Assembly: GCF_009866965.1 (NCBI RefSeq)
Contig: NZ_SPKJ01000002.1
Coordinates: 62,001-126,000, forward strand
DNA: 64,000 nt
Source: Propylenella binzhouense
GTDB taxonomy: Bacteria; Pseudomonadota; Alphaproteobacteria; Rhizobiales; Afifellaceae
Direction: 5' to 3'
The notes below the pieces were generated by a model. That model worked only from the letters and a program-made list of their open reading frames with translations. It had not been told where the DNA came from and did no database searches. A program made the position numbers and the translations under genes. Of the stretch, positions 51,691 to 60,623 are shown in pieces; within the stretch, counting starts at the first letter, position 1, and each line of letters begins with the position of its first letter.

Positions 51691-51754
51691 GCTAGGGCCC
51701 GTTTGCTAGGGCCCGCTCGCTAGGGCCCGCTCGCTAGGGCCCGCTCGCTAGGGA
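51691..51754. repeat. 14-bp tandem repeat between convergent genes
   Basis: Four copies of GCTAGGGCCCGCTC (the first ends in GTTT) and a partial fifth fill the gap after the CoA-transferase stop. The last units contain the stop codon of the minus-strand gene (CTA = TAG on the minus strand). Each unit carries the self-complementary GGGCCC, so the array could fold into several hairpins and act as a terminator. Confidence 0.85.
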
Positions 51755-52647
51755 AAGTCTTCCGCGAGCAGCTCGGAATTGATCGCGAACGCCGCCATCG
51801 CGCCCTCGCTCGCCGCGACGATGGCGAGCTGGACATGGCGCGAGGAATCGCCGGCGACATAGAGGCCGGGCACGTTGGTCGTCTCGTAGGTGCCGGTGTC
51901 GACCGCGCCGCGGCGCGTGAACCGGCAGCCGAGGCGCTCGGCGAGATCCGAGGCCTGGCGGTCCGGCATCGCGAAGAAGAGCGCCTTCCGCTCCAGGACC
52001 CGTCCGTCGGCGAGCCGGATCGCCCGGAGGCATTCGTCGCCCTCGAGCGCGGCGACGGGCGTCCCTTCGATCGCGATGCCGTGGCGCCGGAGCCGGCCGG
52101 CGAGCTCGGGACCGATCGCGGCGGACTCCCCGGAGAAGACCACGATGTCGTCGCTCCAGCCGCGCAGCTCGATCGCCAGGCGCGCGCCGTGCGCCTCCGG
52201 TCCGTAGACGGCGAGCGGCGCGCCCCTGTTCTCCCAGCCGTCGCAATAGGGGCAATGATAGACGCCCCTGCCGTAGAACCGTTCGGCGCCCTCGATGGGC
52301 GGCAGGTCGTCGCGGATTCCGGTCGCAAGGAGCAGCTTGCGGCACCCGACCGTCTCGCCGCCGGCGAGCGTGACGGCGTAGCGCGCCCCCTCTTTGCGCG
52401 CATCCTCCACCCGGACCTCGCGCAGCTCGACATTCGGATAGCGCCGAAGCTGGTCGCGCCCGGTCTGGCGGAGCTCGCTTGGATGGGTGCAGTCGCGGGT
52501 GAGGAAGCCGTGCAGCTCGTGCGAGGCCGCGTTCCGGCCCTTCCCTTCGTCGCACAGAAGGACCCGCCGCAGCGCGCGGCCGAGGATCAGGGCCGCGCTC
52601 AGCCCGGCCGGTCCGCCGCCCACGATCAGGACGTCATAATCGCTCAC
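51748..52647 (-). CDS. Thioredoxin-reductase-like FAD protein
   Basis: A 299-residue protein with the TrxB fold: FAD motif VLIVGGGPAGLSAALI, the redox disulfide Cys132-Pro-Tyr-Cys135 (YHCPYCDGWE), and the C-terminal FAD segment VPGLYVAGDSS. The NADPH motif (normally GGGDSA) is degenerate here (VYGPEAHGARLA), so it may not use NADPH. Related proteins include ferredoxin-dependent reductases and small-molecule dithiol oxidases such as GliT. GTG 52647 has GGGAG at five-base spacing. It lies alone on the minus strand. Confidence 0.8.
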   Translation of the reverse strand: MSDYDVLIVGGGPAGLSAALILGRALRRVLLCDEGKGRNAASHELHGFLTRDCTHPSELRQTGRDQLRRYPNVELREVRVEDARKEGARYAVTLAGGETVGCRKLLLATGIRDDLPPIEGAERFYGRGVYHCPYCDGWENRGAPLAVYGPEAHGARLAIELRGWSDDIVVFSGESAAIGPELAGRLRRHGIAIEGTPVAALEGDECLRAIRLADGRVLERKALFFAMPDRQASDLAERLGCRFTRRGAVDTGTYETTNVPGLYVAGDSSRHVQLAIVAASEGAMAAFAINSELLAEDFP

Positions 52648-52698
52648 GCAGTCTCCCGTCTCGTCCCGCCTCGACCGGGAGGGGAATGCTGCGCCTGC

Positions 52699-52758
52699 GA
52701 GGCGGTTCCGGACGAAGCGGTTCCGAACGAAGCGGCTCCGGATGGAGCCGTACCGGAT
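52699..52758. repeat. 15-bp imperfect tandem repeat
   Basis: Four units of about 15 bp (GAGGCGGTTCCGGAC, GAAGCGGTTCCGAAC, GAAGCGGCTCCGGAT, GGAGCCGTACCGGAT) lie between the start of the thioredoxin-reductase-like gene and the end of the outer-membrane gene. Purpose unknown; it may affect the promoter of the reductase-like gene. Confidence 0.75.
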
Positions 52759-52771
52759 TGTGAGCGGACGG

Positions 52772-53587
52772 TCAGAACCTGTGCCAGACGGCCGCGACGA
52801 GGCCACGCTCCTTGAGCGTCTCGCGTCCGGCCACGGTGGCGATGCCGCCGATCTGGACGGACCATCGGCGTCCGAAATCCCAGACCGCGCTGAGCTCGAC
52901 CTCGTGGCGGCGCGGGCGGTCGCCGGGCCGGCCTCCGCCGTCGGAGAGCGCATTGAAGGATTGCACCATCAGGAGGAGGCCGGGGCGAAGCCGCAGGCCG
53001 GCCGTGCCCTCGAGCCGGAACTCGCCCGGCCCGTCGGCAAGCGGGACGCGGTAGCCGGCCTGGAGGTCGAGGAAGCCGGGCCTGTCCCAGAGCGTAACGG
53101 AGCGGCCGAGCAGCACCCGCGCGTCGATCATGTGCTCGGTCTTCCCGGCCTCGGCCGGATTTCCCCCGTCGGATGCGCCGGCGACGCGCCCGAGCACCTG
53201 GACCGACCCGACCCAGGCCTCGGTCCGCAGGAGCCGCGTCCGGGCGCCGAACTCGGTGTAGCCGGGGCCCAGGTAGCGCGCGTCCGTCGGAGCGCCGATG
53301 GTGGTGCGCTCGATCGTCGGCGAGAAGATCAGCGTCAGCCAGTCGGTCGCGCCGTATTCGACGAGGGCCGCGATCTCGCGCTTGCGATGCGTCGGCCGGC
53401 CGACCACGTCGCCGCCGGCATCGAAGGCCTGCGTCGCGTCCTTTGCCGTGAAGGAGAAAATGATCTGGCCCGCCGCGCGATCAAGCGTCCAGGCGCCGGC
53501 ATGCGCCTCGCCTGGGCGGAGATAGAGCGCGAGCAGGAGCGCCGCTCCTGCCCGCATCGCTCCGCCGAGCGGCGCACCCTTCCCCAT
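52772..53587 (-). CDS. Putative outer-membrane beta-barrel protein (XagA-like)
   Basis: A 271-residue protein with a signal peptide (AMRAGAALLLALYLRPGEAHA) and a mature part of alternating hydrophobic/polar strands, ending in the aromatic WHRF typical of outer-membrane barrels. Segments such as AWTLDRAAGQIIFSF and TEFGARTRLLRTEAW resemble proteins annotated XagA, whose role is unclear. It is followed by the repeat at 52699-52758. The start may also be ATG 53557. Confidence 0.6.
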   Translation of the reverse strand: MGKGAPLGGAMRAGAALLLALYLRPGEAHAGAWTLDRAAGQIIFSFTAKDATQAFDAGGDVVGRPTHRKREIAALVEYGATDWLTLIFSPTIERTTIGAPTDARYLGPGYTEFGARTRLLRTEAWVGSVQVLGRVAGASDGGNPAEAGKTEHMIDARVLLGRSVTLWDRPGFLDLQAGYRVPLADGPGEFRLEGTAGLRLRPGLLLMVQSFNALSDGGGRPGDRPRRHEVELSAVWDFGRRWSVQIGGIATVAGRETLKERGLVAAVWHRF

Positions 53588-53730
53588 GCGGCTTGCAACC
53601 TGCGAAGGCGGATTGTCGCCGCGAAGCTTCGCTTAAATTGCAGCGCGAGTCGAGACCGTCCTGATCCGCCTTGTCCAGGCGGGCCGGGGTTTTCCGGCCT
53701 CATGCCTGGCCGCGGGCGCGCCCGGGCGGT

Positions 53731-54621
53731 TCAGGCCCGGTTCGTGCGCGCCGGCCAGTAGGCGGCGAGTGCGGAGCTGTCCTTCCCGCCGAGACCGCTC
53801 GCGCTCGCCTCGTCATAGACGCCGAGCGCGCATGCGACGAGCGGCAGTTCGAACCCGCGCGACCGCGCCTCCTCGATCATCGTCCTGAGGTCCTTGCGGA
53901 TCGAATCGACGTCGAAGGTCGCCGGTCCCGGCTCGTCGCCGGCGATCACGCGCCCGATGGCGGCGCCGCGCGACTTCAGGATGTTCGGCCCGCCGGAGGA
54001 CTCGGCGAAGATCTCCATGACGAGCTCCGGATCGTTGCCGAGATGGCGGAGCAGCGAATAGGCCTCGCCGAGCGCCTGGTAATAGACGAGGAGGGGCAGG
54101 TTGATCGCGAGCTTGACGCTCGCCCCCGCCCCGACCGGGCCGACATGGTCGAGCCGCCGGCAGAGCTGCTCCAGGACCGGCCGGGCACGCTCCACGTCCG
54201 CCGTCTCCCCGCCCATGAAGCCGATCAGCTTGCCGGTGCGGGCCGGACCGGTGGTGCCGCCGACCGGACACTCGACGAAGGTCGCGCCCGCGGCACGGAC
54301 ATCCTCGGCGAGCCTCTTCTCGGTCTCCGGGCGCACCGTGCTCATGTCGATCACGAGCTTGCCCTTCAGGTCTCCGGCAAGGAGCCCGTTCTCGCCGCGA
54401 TAGACGGTGTCGATCGCGCCGGCATCGGTCAGGATCGTGATCACCACATCGGATTCGCCGGCGAGCTCCGCCGGATCCGCGGCCGCCAGCGCGCCCTTCC
54501 CGACGAGCGGCTTCGTCTTCTCCGGCGTGCGGTTCCAGACCACCACCTCGTAGCCGACTTCCAGCAGCCGCTCGGCGATTGCCGACCCCATCCGGCCGAG
54601 ACCCGCAACTCCTGTCCTCAT
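53731..54621 (-). CDS. Beta-hydroxyacid dehydrogenase (3-hydroxyisobutyrate dehydrogenase family)
   Basis: A 296-residue NAD(P)-dependent dehydrogenase. Rossmann motif GVAGLGRMGSAIAERL at the N-terminus; substrate motif in FVECPVGGTTGPAR; catalytic Lys in GAGASVKLAINL. The cofactor loop VWNRTPEKT (Asn-Arg-Thr) suggests NADP(H), as in tartronate-semialdehyde/glyoxylate reductases of this family. It is divergent from the CocE-type hydrolase gene; ATG 54621 begins the Rossmann fold. Confidence 0.88.
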   Translation of the reverse strand: MRTGVAGLGRMGSAIAERLLEVGYEVVVWNRTPEKTKPLVGKGALAAADPAELAGESDVVITILTDAGAIDTVYRGENGLLAGDLKGKLVIDMSTVRPETEKRLAEDVRAAGATFVECPVGGTTGPARTGKLIGFMGGETADVERARPVLEQLCRRLDHVGPVGAGASVKLAINLPLLVYYQALGEAYSLLRHLGNDPELVMEIFAESSGGPNILKSRGAAIGRVIAGDEPGPATFDVDSIRKDLRTMIEEARSRGFELPLVACALGVYDEASASGLGGKDSSALAAYWPARTNRA

Positions 54622-54853
54622 GCCCGCTTCCTCACCTTCATTTCTTCTGATCGGGCGATCAGTAGCATTGCGGCCGTCCCTGTCCAATTCCGCCGCGCGC
54701 GCCGGTTCCGGCATGGCCGAGCGTGGGGGCTGCGGATCCGCCGGCGCGATCATCAGAAAAGCTGATATGCGCCAGCACGGAATATGGTTTGCGGAGCAGG
54801 GGCGCGAATCCTACTCTCGCTGCAACCAACAAAGCCGGCTCTGGGAGGCACAG

Positions 54854-56656
54854 TTGCACGGCACCGGCGATCCGTCCCGGCCCGGAATCGAGTCCCGCTC
54901 GGAGGAGCGCGACGGCATGCGGGTCGACTGGAACGTTCCGATCACCATGGATGACGGCCTGGTGCTGAGGGCCGACGTGTTCCGGCCGCTGGCCGAGGCC
55001 CGCCATCCCGTCATCCTGACCTACGGCCCCTACGCGAAGGGCCTGGCGTTCCAGGACGGCTATCCGAGCGCGTGGGAGCGCATGATCTCGCAGCACCCGG
55101 ACGTGCCGGCCGGGTCGAGCAACCGCTACCAGGCCTGGGAGGTGGTCGATCCGGAGAAGTGGGTTCCGGAAGGCTATGCCTGCGTGCGCGTGGATTCCCG
55201 CGGGGCAGGCTGCTCGCCGGGCTATGTCGACCCGTTCTCGCCGCGCGAGCGGAAGGACTTCTACGACTGCATCGAATGGGCGGGCGTGCAGCCCTGGTCG
55301 AACGGCAGGGTCGGCCTCAACGGCATCTCCTATTTCGGCACCAACCAGTGGCAGGTCGCCTCGCTGCAGCCGCCGCACCTCGCCGCGATCTGCGTGTGGG
55401 AGGGGGCGGCCGACTGGTACCGCGACATGACCCATCACGGCGGCATCCTGTCGACCTTCTGGGCCAACTGGTACGACATGCAGGTCAAGACGGTGCAGTA
55501 CGGCGCCGGCGAGCGCGGCAAGAGGAGCCGTGTCACCGGCGAGCTCGTCTGCGGGCCGGAGCTCCTGTCTGAGGAGGAGCTCGCCGCGAACCGCTGCGAT
55601 TTCGGCGGGGAAATCCGGGCGCATCCGCTCGACGACGACTATCACCGCGCCCGCTCGCCCGACTGGTCGAAGGTGACCGTGCCGATCCTCTCGGCGGCGA
55701 ACTGGGGCGGCCAGGGGCTCCATCCGCGCGGGAATTTCGAGGCGTTCATGCGCGCCGCGTCCACGCAGAAATGGCTCGAGGTGCACGGCATCGAGCACTG
55801 GACGCACTTCTACACCGATTACGGCCGCACCCTTCAGCTCCGCTTCTTCGACCATTTCCTGAAAGGGGAGGCGAACGGATGGGATGCGCAGCCGAAGGTG
55901 CTGCTGCAGGTGCGCCATCCCGGCGAGCGCTTCGTGGAGCGCGCCGAGACGGCCTGGCCGCTCGCGGGGACGGTCTGGACCAAGCTCTATCTCGATCCGG
56001 CCGGAGGAGCGCTGCGGGCGGCGCCGCCCGAGGCTGCCGCCACGGTCACCTTCGACGCGCTCGGGGACGGGCTCACCTTCCTGACGCCGCCGCTCGAGGC
56101 CGAGACGGAGATCACCGGCCCGGCCGCCGCGAAGCTCGTCGTCTCGTCCTCGACCGAGGACGCCGACATCTTCCTGGTGCTCCGGGTCTTCGCGCCGGAC
56201 CTCAGGGAGGTCACGTTCCAGGGCGCGATCGACCCGCACACGCCGGTCGGCCAGGGATGGCTGCGCGCCTCCCACAGGAAGCTCGATGCCGCGCTGACGC
56301 TGCCGTGGCGGCCCTACCACAGCCATGACGAGGTGCAGAAGCTCACGCCCGGGGAACCGGTCGAGCTCGACGTCGAGATCTGGCCCACCTCGATCGTGGT
56401 GCCGGCGGGCTACCGGATCGGGCTTTCCGTGCGCGGCCGCGACTACGTCTATCCGGGCGGAAGCGGCGGGCGGCTCTCCAACTTCAAGAACGAGCTGACC
56501 GGCTGCGGGCCGTTCCTTCACGACGACCCGGCGGACCGGCCGCACGAGGTCTTCGGCGGGCGGACCACGCTGCACTTCCCGGGGGCGAACCCGCCCTGCC
56601 TGCTGTTGCCCGTCATCCCGGCGGACCGGCCCGGAACGGCACCGAGGGGAGGCTGA
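54854..56656 (+). CDS. CocE/NonD family serine hydrolase
   Basis: A 600-residue alpha/beta hydrolase of the cocaine esterase / X-Pro dipeptidyl-peptidase family. The catalytic Ser is in NGISYFGTNQW (normally GxSYxG), an Asp is expected near the strand before RSPDW...ILSAANWGGQG, and the His is in GIEHWTHF. The C-terminal beta-jelly-roll is present (IWPTSIVVPAGYRIGLSVRG). TTG 54854 has GGGAGG at five-base spacing; ATG 54917 and ATG 54767 are alternatives. It probably hydrolyses an ester or amide, and lies 85 bases before a Liv-type importer operon. Confidence 0.85.
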   Translation: MHGTGDPSRPGIESRSEERDGMRVDWNVPITMDDGLVLRADVFRPLAEARHPVILTYGPYAKGLAFQDGYPSAWERMISQHPDVPAGSSNRYQAWEVVDPEKWVPEGYACVRVDSRGAGCSPGYVDPFSPRERKDFYDCIEWAGVQPWSNGRVGLNGISYFGTNQWQVASLQPPHLAAICVWEGAADWYRDMTHHGGILSTFWANWYDMQVKTVQYGAGERGKRSRVTGELVCGPELLSEEELAANRCDFGGEIRAHPLDDDYHRARSPDWSKVTVPILSAANWGGQGLHPRGNFEAFMRAASTQKWLEVHGIEHWTHFYTDYGRTLQLRFFDHFLKGEANGWDAQPKVLLQVRHPGERFVERAETAWPLAGTVWTKLYLDPAGGALRAAPPEAAATVTFDALGDGLTFLTPPLEAETEITGPAAAKLVVSSSTEDADIFLVLRVFAPDLREVTFQGAIDPHTPVGQGWLRASHRKLDAALTLPWRPYHSHDEVQKLTPGEPVELDVEIWPTSIVVPAGYRIGLSVRGRDYVYPGGSGGRLSNFKNELTGCGPFLHDDPADRPHEVFGGRTTLHFPGANPPCLLLPVIPADRPGTAPRGG

Positions 56657-56741
56657 CGACCGCCGGCACGGCCGGCACCGAAGAACAGACGAGGCCGGAC
56701 AGCGGCCCGCTGGACCCGCACAGACGTGGGAGGAACCGCAG

Positions 56742-57983
56742 ATGACGATCCGACGCAGAACCGTCCTGAAAGGAATGCTCGCCTCGACCGCAATGGTCGC
56801 GGCGCCGGCCGTGCTCCGGGCCCAGGGAGCGCCGTTCAAGATCGGTCTCCTGACCGTGAAGACCGGCCCGCTCGCCCAGGGCGGAATCCAGATGGAGCAG
56901 GGCATCCAGACCCTCCTGAAGGAGAAGGGAAGCACGCTCGCCGGCCGCAAGGTCGAGCTCATCGTGGCGGATACCGGCGGCAACCCTGCCGGCGCCAAGA
57001 CCAAGGCGCAGGAGCTCGTGGAGCGCGACAGCGTCAACGTCATCCTCGGGCCGCTCGCCGCCTTCGAGCTCCTGGCCATCACCGACTACGTCCGGGAGCA
57101 CACGACGCCCCTCATCAGCCTGGCGGCGGCCGAGGACGTCACCCAGCGCCACGCCAATCCCTGGGTGGTGCGGCCGTCCGCGACCTCCGGGCAGTGCTCG
57201 CATGCCATGGGCGATTACGCCGCCAAGGACATGGGCCTGAAGCGCATGGCGACGATCTCGGAGGACTTCGCCTTCGGCCACGAGCAGGTCGCCGCCTTCC
57301 AGCGCACGTTCGAGGACGCCGGCGGCAAGGTCGTCCGCAAGCTCTGGCCGCCGCTCGTCACCCCGGACTACACGCCTTTCATCGCGCAGATCGGCGACGT
57401 GGACGGCGTCTTCACCGGCTTCGCCGGCTCCAACCCGGTGAAGTTCATGCGCGCTTATGCCGATCTCGGCCTGAAGGGCAGCATTCCGCTCACCGGCGGC
57501 TGGACCGCGATGGACGACGCGCTCCTCAAGAGCCTCGGCGACGAGGCGGTGGGGGTGGTGTCCGCGCACTTCTATTCGCCGACCATCGACACGCCGAGCA
57601 ATGCGCGCTTCGTCGAGGCGATGGCCAAGGACTACCAGGTCGTTCCGGGCGGCTATTCCGCCGGCATGTACATCGCCGGCCAGTGCGTGGAGGGGGCGCT
57701 CGAGAAGGCGGGCGACAAGGCCGGCGACAAGGAGGCGTTCATGGAGGCGCTGCGCACCGTGCAGCTCACCGACACGCCGCGCGGCCCGGTCGCCTTCGAC
57801 GAATACGGCAACATCGTCGGCAACGTCTACATCCGGAAATGCGAGCGGAAGGACGGCGCGCTGGTGAACACGATCATCAAGACCTATCCCGACGTCAGCC
57901 AGTTCTGGACCTACGATCCGGCCGAGTTCCTCAAGAACCCGGTCTATTCGCGCGACTTCCCGCCCGCGAAGAACCTCGAATAG
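56742..57983 (+). CDS. Liv-type ABC substrate-binding protein 2
   Basis: A 413-residue binding protein with a twin-arginine-like leader (MTIRRRTVLKGMLASTAM). The mature fold begins FKIGLLTVKTGPLAQGGIQM and has the LivJ features EFAFGHEQVAAF-like segment (EDFAFGHEQVAAFQ). GTGGGAGGA precedes ATG 56742. It is followed by a complete set of four unfused transporter genes and an amidohydrolase gene, so it is likely to bind the compound, or its hydrolysis product, handled by that enzyme. Confidence 0.9.
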   Translation: MTIRRRTVLKGMLASTAMVAAPAVLRAQGAPFKIGLLTVKTGPLAQGGIQMEQGIQTLLKEKGSTLAGRKVELIVADTGGNPAGAKTKAQELVERDSVNVILGPLAAFELLAITDYVREHTTPLISLAAAEDVTQRHANPWVVRPSATSGQCSHAMGDYAAKDMGLKRMATISEDFAFGHEQVAAFQRTFEDAGGKVVRKLWPPLVTPDYTPFIAQIGDVDGVFTGFAGSNPVKFMRAYADLGLKGSIPLTGGWTAMDDALLKSLGDEAVGVVSAHFYSPTIDTPSNARFVEAMAKDYQVVPGGYSAGMYIAGQCVEGALEKAGDKAGDKEAFMEALRTVQLTDTPRGPVAFDEYGNIVGNVYIRKCERKDGALVNTIIKTYPDVSQFWTYDPAEFLKNPVYSRDFPPAKNLE

Positions 57984-58024
57984 CCGGCCGGGCGGCGGGC
58001 GGCGGAAGAAGGACGTCGGCGGGA

Positions 58025-58882
58025 ATGCTCTTCTGGCTGCTCCTGGCGGTGAACAGCATCACGATGGGCGGCCTGCTGTTCCTGCTGTCGGCCGGGTTCT
58101 CGCTGATCTTCGGATTGATGCGGATCCCGAACCTGATGCACGGCTCCTTCTTCATGCTCGGCGCCTATCTGGGGGCGACCTTTCTCGCCCGCGGGATGAA
58201 CTTCTGGGCGGCCGCCCTTCTCAGCGCGGCCGCCATGGTGGTGATCGGCGGCCTGATCGAGCGCTTCCTGCTCCGCCGGCTGGCGGGGCAGGACCTCGCG
58301 CAGGTGCTCCTCACCCTTGGCCTCTCCTTCGTCGTCGCCGATCTCTGCCTGATGGTGTGGACCGGCGACCCGATCCAGCCGCCGACGCCGCCCGGCCTCG
58401 CCGGCGCGTTCCGGGCCTTCGGCATGTTCTTCCCGATCTTCCGCCTGGCGATCGTGGCGATCGCCGTGGTCGTGGCCGTCGCGCTCTGGCTGATGATCGA
58501 ACGGACGCGGCTGGGGGCGATGATCCGCGCCGGCGTCGACGATCCGGCGATCGCGCGGGTGATGGGCATCAAGGTGTCGCAGCTCTTCACGCTGATCTTC
58601 TGCCTCGGCGCGGGGCTCGCGGCCTTCGCCGGGGTGATCGGCGCGCCCTATCTCTCGATCTATCCCGGGCTCGACGCGGACATGCTGCCGCTCGCGCTCA
58701 TCATCGTCATCCTGGGCGGCGCAGGCAGCCTGGCCGGCGCGCTGCTCGGCAGCTTCATCATCGGCTTCCTCTACAATTTCGGCCAGGCGCTCTTTCCCGA
58801 CCTCGCCTACGTGATCCTGTTCCTGCCGATGCTCCTGATCCTCGTGCTCAGGCCGCAGGGCCTTTTCGGCAGGGTCGGGTGA
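58025..58882 (+). CDS. Liv-type ABC permease 2 (LivH type)
   Basis: A 285-residue inner-membrane permease with LivH landmarks (LSAGFSLIFGLMRIPNLMHG, FMLGAYLGAT, and RPQGLFGRVG at the end). Its stop overlaps the next permease gene (TGATG). Confidence 0.9.
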   Translation: MLFWLLLAVNSITMGGLLFLLSAGFSLIFGLMRIPNLMHGSFFMLGAYLGATFLARGMNFWAAALLSAAAMVVIGGLIERFLLRRLAGQDLAQVLLTLGLSFVVADLCLMVWTGDPIQPPTPPGLAGAFRAFGMFFPIFRLAIVAIAVVVAVALWLMIERTRLGAMIRAGVDDPAIARVMGIKVSQLFTLIFCLGAGLAAFAGVIGAPYLSIYPGLDADMLPLALIIVILGGAGSLAGALLGSFIIGFLYNFGQALFPDLAYVILFLPMLLILVLRPQGLFGRVG

Positions 58883-59889
58883 TGCCGCCGGGCGCCGTGC
58901 GGGCTCTCTGCCTCGGGGCGGCGCTCGCTGTGCTCGCCGCGCTGCCCTGGTGGATGGCCAATCCCTATTATGTCAACATCGCGAGCCAGATCCTGTTCTG
59001 GGCGGTCTTCGCGCTCGCCCTCAACGTGCTGGTCGGCTATGCGGGCCTCACCTCGCTCGGCCATGCCGGCCTGTTCGGCATGGCGGGCTACACGGCCGGG
59101 CTGATGCTCGCCGCCGGCGCCGGCCACGCCGCCGCGATCGTCGCGGCCCTTCTCGCCACGCTCGCCACGACGGCGATCTTCGCGCTCCTGGCGCTGCGGG
59201 CGACCGGCATCGGCTTCCTGATGATCACGCTCGCGCTCGGCCAGATCCTGTGGGGGATCGCCTATCGCTGGGCGAGCCTCACGAACGGCGACAACGGGGT
59301 GAAGCTCGCCGACCGCCCGGCGCCGCTCGGCCTGCACCTGTCGAGCCCGGACGCGTTCTACCTCGCCACCTTCGCCGTGTTCCTGCTCTGCCTCGCCTCG
59401 ATGCGCCTCTTCGTCCGCTCGCCCTTCGGCGCGAGCGTCCGCGGCACGCGCGACCAGCCGCGGCGGATGCGGACGCTCGGCTACAATGTCTGGCTCGTCC
59501 GCTTCCTCGCCTTCCTGTTCTCCGGGTTCTGGACCGGCGTCGCGGGACTGCTCTTCGTCTACTACAACCAGTTCATCAGCCCGCAGGTGGTCGCGCTGCA
59601 GACCTCCGCCGAGGTGCTCCTGATGGTGATCTCCGGCGGGGTCGGGACGCTGTTCGGCCCGGTCGCCGGCGCCGCCATCGTGGTCGTGATGAAGAACGTG
59701 GCGAGCGCCTATGTCGAGCGCTGGAACATGGTGCTCGGCATCATCTTCGTGCTCATCATCGTGTTCATGCCGGAGGGGCTCGTGCCGGGCGCGGCGCGGC
59801 TGGTCCGGCGCGGCTATCGCGGGCTTCGCGCCGGGAGCGGGCCGGCCGCGGCGGAGGCCGCCGCCAGCCCGGGGACGGCGGGGCGATGA
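58882..59889 (+). CDS. Liv-type ABC permease 2 (LivM type)
   Basis: A 335-residue inner-membrane permease with LivM landmarks (ALNVLVGYAGLTSLGHAGLF, and the RSPFGASVRGTRDQPRRM coupling loop). It is separate from the ATPases, unlike the system at 36179-38713. It overlaps the next ATPase gene by 4 bases (ATGA). Confidence 0.9.
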   Translation: MPPGAVRALCLGAALAVLAALPWWMANPYYVNIASQILFWAVFALALNVLVGYAGLTSLGHAGLFGMAGYTAGLMLAAGAGHAAAIVAALLATLATTAIFALLALRATGIGFLMITLALGQILWGIAYRWASLTNGDNGVKLADRPAPLGLHLSSPDAFYLATFAVFLLCLASMRLFVRSPFGASVRGTRDQPRRMRTLGYNVWLVRFLAFLFSGFWTGVAGLLFVYYNQFISPQVVALQTSAEVLLMVISGGVGTLFGPVAGAAIVVVMKNVASAYVERWNMVLGIIFVLIIVFMPEGLVPGAARLVRRGYRGLRAGSGPAAAEAAASPGTAGR

Positions 59890-60623
59890 GCGCGCTGGTG
59901 CTCGAGGACCTCTGCAAGTCGTTCGGCGGGCTGCGGGTCACTAGGAACGTGAACCTCGTGGTGGCGCCCGGCGAGCGGCGGCTCATCATCGGGCCGAACG
60001 GCGCCGGCAAGACGACGCTCTTCAACCAGATCACCGGCGACATCCGCTCGAACAGCGGCACGATCCGGCTGTTCGGGCGCGACATCACCCGGATCCCGGC
60101 GCGCCAGCGGGCGCATCTCGGCATGGCGCGCACCTTCCAGATCATCACGCTCTTCCCGCGCGACACGCTGATCCGGAACGTGATGCTCGCGCTGCTCGGG
60201 CTCTCGCCGCTGCGGTGGAACCCGTTCGCCGACCTCGACCGGCGGCGCGACCTTCGCGAACGGGCGCTCGCTGCGCTCGCCCGGGTGGGGCTCGACCGTC
60301 TCGCCGAGCGCGCGCTTTCCGAGACCTCCTACGGCGAGCGCCGCCGCGTCGAGATCGCGATGGCGCTCGCGCAGGAGCCGAAGGTGCTCCTGCTCGACGA
60401 GCCGCTCGCCGGCCTTTCGCTGGAGGAGCGGCGGGAGATGAGCACGCTTCTCGCGGCGCTACCGCGCGACGTGACGGTGGTGATGATCGAGCACGACATG
60501 GACGTCGCACTCGAATTCGCCGACCGCATCACCGTCCTCCATTTCGGCGAGGTGATCGTGGAGGGCACGCGGGCCGAAGTGGTGGCGGACGCGCGCACCA
60601 GGGAGGTCTATCTTGGCGCGTAG
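59886..60623 (+). CDS. Liv-type ABC ATPase (LivG type)
   Basis: A 245-residue ATPase with Walker A GPNGAGKTT (residues 36-44), a divergent signature TSYGERRR in place of LSGGQ (the E in place of G is common in LivG proteins), Walker B VLLLDEPLAGL and the switch His in VMIEHD. It overlaps the LivF gene by 11 bases. Confidence 0.9.
   Translation: MSALVLEDLCKSFGGLRVTRNVNLVVAPGERRLIIGPNGAGKTTLFNQITGDIRSNSGTIRLFGRDITRIPARQRAHLGMARTFQIITLFPRDTLIRNVMLALLGLSPLRWNPFADLDRRRDLRERALAALARVGLDRLAERALSETSYGERRRVEIAMALAQEPKVLLLDEPLAGLSLEERREMSTLLAALPRDVTVVMIEHDMDVALEFADRITVLHFGEVIVEGTRAEVVADARTREVYLGA

Noticed and set aside
54659-57082. Open minus-strand frame of 807 codons
   Set aside because: Antisense to the CocE-type hydrolase and the binding-protein gene; no motif or start.
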